This document shows, one piece after another, positions 1 through 4,328 of a DNA stretch of 6,552 bases. The notes under the pieces are model-generated. The model had not been told where the DNA came from and did no database searches. It saw nothing but the letters and a program-made list of their open reading frames with translations. The stretch comes from Candidatus Omnitrophota bacterium (GTDB lineage: Bacteria; Omnitrophota; Gorgyraeia; JAHIPI01). Made by a program: the position numbers and the translations under genes. The stretch covers positions 1-6,552 of the forward strand of contig JAUWWU010000053.1 in NCBI GenBank assembly GCA_030616695.1, in the 5' to 3' direction. Each line of letters starts with the position of its first letter. The first letter of the stretch is position 1.

Positions 1-14
1 GAGCCTTCCCTTTC

Positions 15-1520
15 CTATATTCCGGCGTATTGATTATTCACCTTTTCATCCAACAGCATCTCATCGCATTTTGAGCAATAGAACGAGAATATCGGAACGC
101 CCCAGAGACTTTGCCTCGAAAGGCACCAGTCCGGCCTGTTATTTACCATGGCCGAGATGCGCTCTTTGCCCGCTTCGGGCATCCATACCACATTGTCCGT
201 GATAGCCTTGCCCACTCTGGACCGTAGATTACCGTGGTCCACATTCATAAAGTACTGCGCGGTGGCCCTGAATATAATAGGTTCTTTACACCTCCAGCAA
301 TGAGGATACGAATGCCGGACATTTTCGGCAAAGACCAGGGCATTTTTTTCCTTAAGCTCGGTCAGTATATGTTCATTTGCATCAAAGACGTGCATATTTT
401 GGAATTCGCCGGTCGTATCGTCAAACCTGCCTCTTGAATCCACGGGCATTATCGTAGGTAATTTGTATTTTTTGCCTGTAATATAATCTTCCTGGCCGTG
501 GCCCGGAGCCGTATGGACGCATCCGGTTCCTTCTTCATGGGAAACATATTCCGCCAGCACAATCCTGGAAGTCCTTTCCCTGAAGGGATGAAGGCAATCT
601 AACCCCTCAAGGTCTTTTCCGTAAACCTGGGCAATCGCGGCTATATCGCCGAGACCGGCCTTTTCGCTTACGGACTTCAAGAGGTCCTCCGCCAGAATAA
701 AATAAGCCCCTCCGCTTTTTATCAGCGTATATTTCATGGAAGGGGATAGCGCTATCGCGACATTCGCGATAAGCGTCCACGGAGTCGTGGTCCATATCAG
801 CACATATACGTCTTCCTTTATTTTATTGACCTCGGTTTCATTTAAGATCTTCTTCAGCTTATCGAGGTCCGCCAATTTAAATTTGACGAAAACCGAAGGC
901 GAGGTACGCATTTCATACTCAACCTCTGCCTCTGCGAGCGCTGTCTCGCATTTATAGCACCAGTTTACAGGTTTCAGGTCCTTGTAGATGTATCCGCCGT
1001 CAACGAGTTTTGCAAATGAGCGCACTATGGCGGCTTCATACCGGGGGTCAAGGGTAAGATACGGCCTCCCCCAATCGCCAAAAACCCCCAGTCTTTCAAA
1101 CTGCGATTTCTGGATATCTACGTATTTAAAGGCGAAATCCCTAGCCTTATCCCTGAATTCTACCTGTGGCATATCCCCTTTTTCGATATTGAGGTTTTTC
1201 ATAAGCTGGTGTTCCACCGGTAGGCCATGGCAGTCCCAGCCCGGGATAAAAGGCACAGCCGCGCCGGCCATCGTATTGAATTTCACGACTATATCCTTAA
1301 GGATCTTATTCAGGGCGTGGCCCATATGTATATCGCCGTTGGAGTACGGGGGGCCGTCATGAAGGACATATTTCTTCTTTGCCTTTTTGCCTTTTTCCAT
1401 GATGCGCCCATACAGGCCCGTTTCTTTCCACCGCTTCTGGATCCGGGGCTCGCGCTCCGGGAGATTCGCCCTCATGGAAAAGCCTGTTTTGGGCAGATTT
1501 AATGTGTCTCTATAATTCAT
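15..1520 (-). CDS. ileS: Isoleucyl-tRNA synthetase, N-terminal 501 residues, cut by an in-frame TAG
   Basis: Cytoplasmic class Ia aminoacyl-tRNA synthetase that charges tRNA-Ile with isoleucine. From the ATG at 1520, visible motifs are the ATP-binding HxGH signature (HMGH, residues 65-68, after DGPPYSNGDI), GWDCHGLPVE (94-103), a WCYKC motif (187-191), the editing-domain motif WTTTPWT (243-249), GTGCVHTAPGHGQEDY (331-346) and the late Rossmann motif DWCLSRQSLWGVPI (464-477). Bacterial IleS is usually 900-940 residues; here the frame stops at TAG (17-15) after residue 501, so KMSKS, the anticodon-binding domain and the zinc-binding tail are absent. Past the TAG the same frame reads E-R-E-G-S, which still fits the family, so the gene originally continued beyond the window. 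The frame is open 33 codons upstream to 1619, but that stretch lies inside mtnP and is basic and non-homologous; the 1520 ATG overlaps the mtnP stop (ATGA) and has GGAAG 9 nt upstream. Identity is very secure; intactness is doubtful. Confidence 0.93.
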   Translation of the reverse strand: MNYRDTLNLPKTGFSMRANLPEREPRIQKRWKETGLYGRIMEKGKKAKKKYVLHDGPPYSNGDIHMGHALNKILKDIVVKFNTMAGAAVPFIPGWDCHGLPVEHQLMKNLNIEKGDMPQVEFRDKARDFAFKYVDIQKSQFERLGVFGDWGRPYLTLDPRYEAAIVRSFAKLVDGGYIYKDLKPVNWCYKCETALAEAEVEYEMRTSPSVFVKFKLADLDKLKKILNETEVNKIKEDVYVLIWTTTPWTLIANVAIALSPSMKYTLIKSGGAYFILAEDLLKSVSEKAGLGDIAAIAQVYGKDLEGLDCLHPFRERTSRIVLAEYVSHEEGTGCVHTAPGHGQEDYITGKKYKLPTIMPVDSRGRFDDTTGEFQNMHVFDANEHILTELKEKNALVFAENVRHSYPHCWRCKEPIIFRATAQYFMNVDHGNLRSRVGKAITDNVVWMPEAGKERISAMVNNRPDWCLSRQSLWGVPIFSFYCSKCDEMLLDEKVNNQYAGI

Positions 1521-2374
1521 TTTAGATATCTTCCGATGATAATATCGAGTTTTTTCTTTGTAGAGGCGGGGATTGCGTCTTTTGCTGTTATGATGGCGTC
1601 TTTCAGGCTTTCCGCGCAAGAACAGCTTTTTTCATCCGGCATGGAGATTATCGCGTTCTTCAGGATATCTTTCGCCGCCTTGCTGTTCTTCATAAGATTT
1701 TGTATTATTATATCCACTGTTACGTCTTCGGAGGTGTGCCAGCAGTCGTAGTCGGTCACCATCGCGAGCGTCGCGAAACAGATCTCGGCCTCGCGCGCCA
1801 ATTTCGCTTCCGGCATGTTTGTCATCCCTATTATGTCCATTCCCCATTTTTTATATAGAAACGACTCCGCCCTTGTCGAAAAGGCCGGGCCCTCCATATT
1901 TAAATATGTCCCGCCTTTATGGATCGTTACGCCTGTCTTCTTTCCGGCCTCATATAATACCCCGCATAATTGGGGGCAGACCGGCTCGGCAAACGCGATA
2001 TGCGCCGCAATCCCTTCTCCGAAAAACGTAGTCTTTCTCGCCTGATTTGTCCTGTCGACAAACTGGTCGGGTATCACGATTTCAAGCGGCTTTCGCTCTT
2101 CTTTAAGGCTGCCGACGGCGCCGATAGAGATTATCCTCTCCACTCCCAGTTTCTTCATGGCGAATATATTCGCCCTGTAATTGAGCTCGCTCGGAAGTAT
2201 CCTGTGGCCCCGACCGTGCCGCGCCAAAAAGGCCACCTCTTTACCGGCCAATTTGCCTATGAGAATCTCATCCGAAGGCTCGCCGAAAGGTGTGGAGACC
2301 TTTTTGGCCTTTCGATCTTTTAATTCTTCGATATCATATATGCCGCTTCCGCCTATAACACCGATCTTTGCCAT
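1517..2374 (-). CDS. mtnP: S-methyl-5'-thioadenosine phosphorylase
   Basis: Cytoplasmic purine-nucleoside-phosphorylase-family enzyme that splits methylthioadenosine with phosphate to adenine and 5-methylthioribose-1-phosphate, salvaging the by-product of polyamine synthesis. The 285 residues are full length. Visible motifs are GGSGIY (8-13), phosphate-site RHGRGH (52-57), PSELNYRANI (61-70), SIGAVGSL (83-90), MEGPAFSTRAES (160-171), MTNMPEAKLARE (184-195) and TDYDCW (207-212). The D-Y-D pair corresponds to the two aspartates that contact the adenine base in human MTAP, favouring MTA over inosine or guanosine substrates. A C-S-C motif at 251-253 resembles the CXC described in thermostable archaeal relatives. 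The gene follows yggT by 15 nt and overlaps ileS by 4 nt (ATGA). No mtnA or other methionine-salvage gene is in view. A methylthioinosine phosphorylase is the main alternative, less likely given TDYDCW. Confidence 0.94.
   Translation of the reverse strand: MAKIGVIGGSGIYDIEELKDRKAKKVSTPFGEPSDEILIGKLAGKEVAFLARHGRGHRILPSELNYRANIFAMKKLGVERIISIGAVGSLKEERKPLEIVIPDQFVDRTNQARKTTFFGEGIAAHIAFAEPVCPQLCGVLYEAGKKTGVTIHKGGTYLNMEGPAFSTRAESFLYKKWGMDIIGMTNMPEAKLAREAEICFATLAMVTDYDCWHTSEDVTVDIIIQNLMKNSKAAKDILKNAIISMPDEKSCSCAESLKDAIITAKDAIPASTKKKLDIIIGRYLK
1530..1534 (-). promoter_or_regulatory. Shine-Dalgarno for ileS
   Basis: GGAAG on the minus strand, inside the 3' end of mtnP, 9 nt before the ATG at 1520. 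It supports that start over the in-frame ATG at 1619. Ribosomes finishing mtnP at the overlapping ATGA would also feed this start. Confidence 0.5.
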
Positions 2375-2380
2375 TACTAT

Positions 2381-2386
2381 TCTCCT
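2381..2386 (-). promoter_or_regulatory. Strong Shine-Dalgarno for mtnP
   Basis: AGGAGA on the minus strand, 6 nt before the ATG at 2374, in the only real gap of the operon (15 nt after the yggT TAG). It fixes the mtnP start and is the best ribosome binding site in the operon, consistent with independent initiation rather than coupling. Confidence 0.75.
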
Positions 2387-2389
2387 ATT

Positions 2390-2701
2390 CTACATCATCC
2401 GGCCGCCTAATTGAGAGCCGAGTCGAATCAGGCTTGCTATTAAAAACTGCTGCACGAAAAACATTGTCAGCATCGCTAATATCGGAGATATATCCAGACC
2501 TATATTGCCAAGTGGAATAATTCTCCTAAAAGGACTTAGTATCGGCTCGGTAATCCTATATAAAAGTTGGACAAAGAAATTAAATAGATCAGGCTTTACC
2601 CAGCTTATTATCACCCTTATGATCAAAATGAAATACATAATCTCAATGACCTTATTAAGGATAATTGCGATCGCCAAAATTAAATTTCCCAGAATAAACA
2701 T
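2390..2701 (-). CDS. yggT: YggT-family small integral membrane protein
   Basis: Protein of 103 residues with two strongly hydrophobic segments, about residues 4-32 and 67-93, separated by a loop with the family hallmarks RVIISWV (about 28-34) and ITEPILSPFRRIIP (about 50-63), followed by GLDISPI. This is the YGGT family (PF02325), an inner-membrane protein of poorly defined function; homologues are linked to division (YlmG), plastid nucleoid distribution and osmotic tolerance. The ATG at 2701 overlaps the proC TGA by one base (TGATG), so translation is probably coupled; only a weak GGGG lies upstream. It ends in TAG at 2392-2390, and reading through would run in frame into mtnP, so TAG must act as a genuine stop here. 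The family call is secure and the molecular role unknown. Confidence 0.9.
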   Translation of the reverse strand: MFILGNLILAIAIILNKVIEIMYFILIIRVIISWVKPDLFNFFVQLLYRITEPILSPFRRIIPLGNIGLDISPILAMLTMFFVQQFLIASLIRLGSQLGGRMM

Positions 2702-3519
2702 CAGTTGTCCCCGCTTAGCTCTTTTGCGCGTTTTGCCGCTTCTCTTATGCCTTGCTCTAATATATCCCCGAGCTTCTTTTCGGCAAAAACACGGAATGCC
2801 GCCTCAGTAGTCCCGCCTTTGGACGTAATGCGCCCCCGCAGCTTTTCCGCATCGGAGGCACCTTCCTTCAGGAGCTCCGCGCTTCCGAGCGCTGTCTTGA
2901 CGGCTAATCGCCTCGCCTTATTTTTATCTATCCCCATAGCCACGGCGCTCTTCTCGAGGACCTCTGCCAGGTAAAAGAAATAAGCGGGGCCGCTTCCCGA
3001 TACGGCGGTTACGGCATCCATCTTGCTTTCGTCCACTTCCACCGTGTCGCCGACGGACATAAATATCTTATTGACGAAATTTTTGTCGCCGAACGTAACG
3101 TATTTATCGTAACATACGGCGGATATCGCCTGATTGACGCGTACCGCCATATTCGGCATGGCGCGCGCTACCCTGACCTCAAGATTCAAAAATCTTTTGA
3201 TCTTCTCTATCGTTATGCCGGCGGCTACTGATATCACAAGTTTGGAGGAATCCAGCAGGCGGCCTATCTCCCGTAAAAGGCCCTCGATATCCTGTGGTTT
3301 TACCGCAAGTAGAAGCGCATCGCACTTATTCGCCAATTCTTCGGAGGAATCAACCGTGTTGGCATTTAAACTGGACCTAAGATATTCAGCCTTAGCTTTG
3401 TCGATATGGTAAAAGTAGAGATTCCCCGTGTAGACTACATTAGAGGCGACAATGCCTCTTGCAATCGCCTCGCCCATATTTCCGCAACCCATCACGCCGA
3501 GCTTCATATCGTCATTCAT
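2701..3519 (-). CDS. proC: Pyrroline-5-carboxylate reductase
   Basis: Cytoplasmic enzyme reducing 1-pyrroline-5-carboxylate to L-proline with NAD(P)H, the last step of proline synthesis. The 272 residues match the usual 265-280. An N-terminal Rossmann fold carries G-C-G-N-M-G at 11-16, followed by LLLAVKPQD and SVAAGITIE. The C-terminal helical dimerisation domain has VSGSGPAYFF and the signature RITSKGGTTEAA, where many relatives have P in place of the K. The start at 3519 overlaps the yggS stop as ATGA and has AAGGGGG 4 nt upstream. A second ATG four codons in (3507), directly before the Rossmann strand, is possible but sits 16 nt from that site. The yggS-proC-yggT order is a widely conserved bacterial neighbourhood and suggests co-translation rather than proline-specific control. 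Confidence 0.95.
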   Translation of the reverse strand: MNDDMKLGVMGCGNMGEAIARGIVASNVVYTGNLYFYHIDKAKAEYLRSSLNANTVDSSEELANKCDALLLAVKPQDIEGLLREIGRLLDSSKLVISVAAGITIEKIKRFLNLEVRVARAMPNMAVRVNQAISAVCYDKYVTFGDKNFVNKIFMSVGDTVEVDESKMDAVTAVSGSGPAYFFYLAEVLEKSAVAMGIDKNKARRLAVKTALGSAELLKEGASDAEKLRGRITSKGGTTEAAFRVFAEKKLGDILEQGIREAAKRAKELSGDN

Positions 3520-4205
3520 GATGCCCCCTTAAAGATTGCGGAGCCGATCCTCACCATATCGGCCCCTTCTTCAATGGCCACCTCAAAATCGCCGGACATG
3601 CCCATCGAAAGATGCCTCATGTCTATATTATCGCAATTATACGAGGATAAACTATCGCGCAATTCCCTCAATCTCCTGAAATGCGGGCGTGAATCTTCCG
3701 GGTTTTCGGCATAAGGCGCCATTGTCATCAAACCTGAAAGCATTAAATTTTTCATGCCTTTAACGGATTTTATCAGGTCTTCGAGGAATTCGGGGGCTAC
3801 TCCGTATTTTGCCGCCTCCCGCGAAACGTTCACTTCAATAAGGATGCTCTGCATCCTGCCTATTTTTTCCGCCTGTTTTTGGATCTCTTCGGCAAGGCGC
3901 AGGCTATCAAGGGAGTGGATCATGTCGAACAGCCGAACGGCCTTCTTTGCCTTGTTTGTCTGTAGATGGCCTATAAGGTGCCAGCGAATACCGCCCCGCT
4001 TATTCAACGCTTCATATTTCAAAATGGCGCCACGGACCCTGTTTTCGCCTATATCAGTAACACCTGCCCGGATGGCTTCGTCCGCCTCTTCTATGCCTAC
4101 TTCTTTAGTCACGCAGACAAGGACTATGTCGGAATGATCCCGGCCGGATTTAACAGCAGCCGCTTTTATCCTCTCCCGCACACTATCCAGCTTATCATTA
4201 ATCAT
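3516..4205 (-). CDS. yggS: YggS/PLPBP-family pyridoxal-phosphate homeostasis protein
   Basis: Single-domain TIM-barrel protein that binds PLP without known catalysis and buffers vitamin B6 and amino-acid pools. The 229 residues are normal for the family. Visible marks are V-T-K with the PLP lysine at K34, IGENRV (about 52-57), WHLIGHLQTNKAKKAV, HSLDS, LIEVNVSREAAKYG, GLMTMAP and the C-terminal phosphate-binding block HLSMGMSGDFEVAI ... VRIGSAIFKG. Family members usually end the block with IFG; here it is IFKG. It is the first gene of the operon, and a promoter lies only about 16 nt upstream of its ATG. No convincing Shine-Dalgarno precedes 4205, but the N-terminal helix (LDSVRERIKAAA) fits the family from this start. 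Pairing with proC is common and fits the known effect of YggS loss on amino-acid metabolism. Confidence 0.94.
   Translation of the reverse strand: MINDKLDSVRERIKAAAVKSGRDHSDIVLVCVTKEVGIEEADEAIRAGVTDIGENRVRGAILKYEALNKRGGIRWHLIGHLQTNKAKKAVRLFDMIHSLDSLRLAEEIQKQAEKIGRMQSILIEVNVSREAAKYGVAPEFLEDLIKSVKGMKNLMLSGLMTMAPYAENPEDSRPHFRRLRELRDSLSSYNCDNIDMRHLSMGMSGDFEVAIEEGADMVRIGSAIFKGAS
3524..3530 (-). promoter_or_regulatory. Shine-Dalgarno for proC
   Basis: AAGGGGG inside the end of yggS, 4 nt before ATG 3519 and 16 nt before the alternative ATG 3507. Together with the ATGA overlap it favours the 3519 start, although the 4-nt spacing is short. Confidence 0.5.
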
Positions 4206-4220
4206 ATTAATCGGCTTGTC

Positions 4221-4249
4221 AGGATAACATGCGATAATTGAATTGTCAA
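4221..4249 (-). promoter_or_regulatory. Sigma70-type promoter of the yggS-proC-yggT-mtnP-ileS operon
   Basis: The minus strand shows a perfect -35 TTGACA (4249-4244), a 17-nt spacer and a -10 TATCCT (4226-4221, four of six consensus bases including the key TA and final T). A start about 7 nt downstream, near 4214, would give a leader of about 9 nt before the yggS ATG at 4205. It lies directly after a terminator, where an operon promoter is expected. No operator or riboswitch is visible. Confidence 0.7.
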
Positions 4250-4294
4250 GAAAAGAAATCGCCCCTCCCTCCTTAAGGGAGAGGGGGGCGATTT
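4245..4294 (-). terminator. Intrinsic terminator of the surface-protein gene
   Basis: On the minus strand, 35 nt past the TAA at 4331-4329, AAATCGCCCC pairs perfectly with GGGGCGATTT (arms 4294-4285 and 4265-4256). A further C-rich/G-rich upper stem with a bulge sits around the centre TTAA. The hairpin is followed by TTTCTTTTCTT, a U-rich tail in RNA. The tail is only on this side, so it works for minus-strand transcription. Its last two T residues are the first bases of the next -35 box. Confidence 0.85.
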
Positions 4295-4328
4295 AAGTGA
4301 CGGTTCTACCGCTCTAAAACGGGCCTTT

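Noticed and set aside
15..17. Genome-wide recoding of TAG as a sense codon
   Set aside because: yggT ends in TAG at the expected family length, and readthrough there would fuse it in frame to mtnP through its Shine-Dalgarno.
736..1502. Plus-strand open frames opposite ileS, and similar frames opposite the other genes
   Set aside because: They are antisense to well-supported genes, have no recognisable domains or ribosome sites, and look like codon-bias shadows.
1521..1619. 33-codon N-terminal extension of ileS to an ATG at 1619
   Set aside because: It lies inside mtnP, reads as low-complexity basic residues, and lacks homology; the ATG at 1520 has the ATGA overlap and a Shine-Dalgarno.
4301..4311. 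Small inverted repeat CGGT-TCT-ACCG
   Set aside because: Four base pairs only, and the much stronger terminator hairpin lies next to it.
4311..4320. GTTTTAGAGC on the minus strand, identical to the start of the S. pyogenes Cas9 repeat
   Set aside because: Only one 10-base occurrence, no array, no tracrRNA-like fold and no cas genes; it is a chance match in a 3' untranslated stretch.
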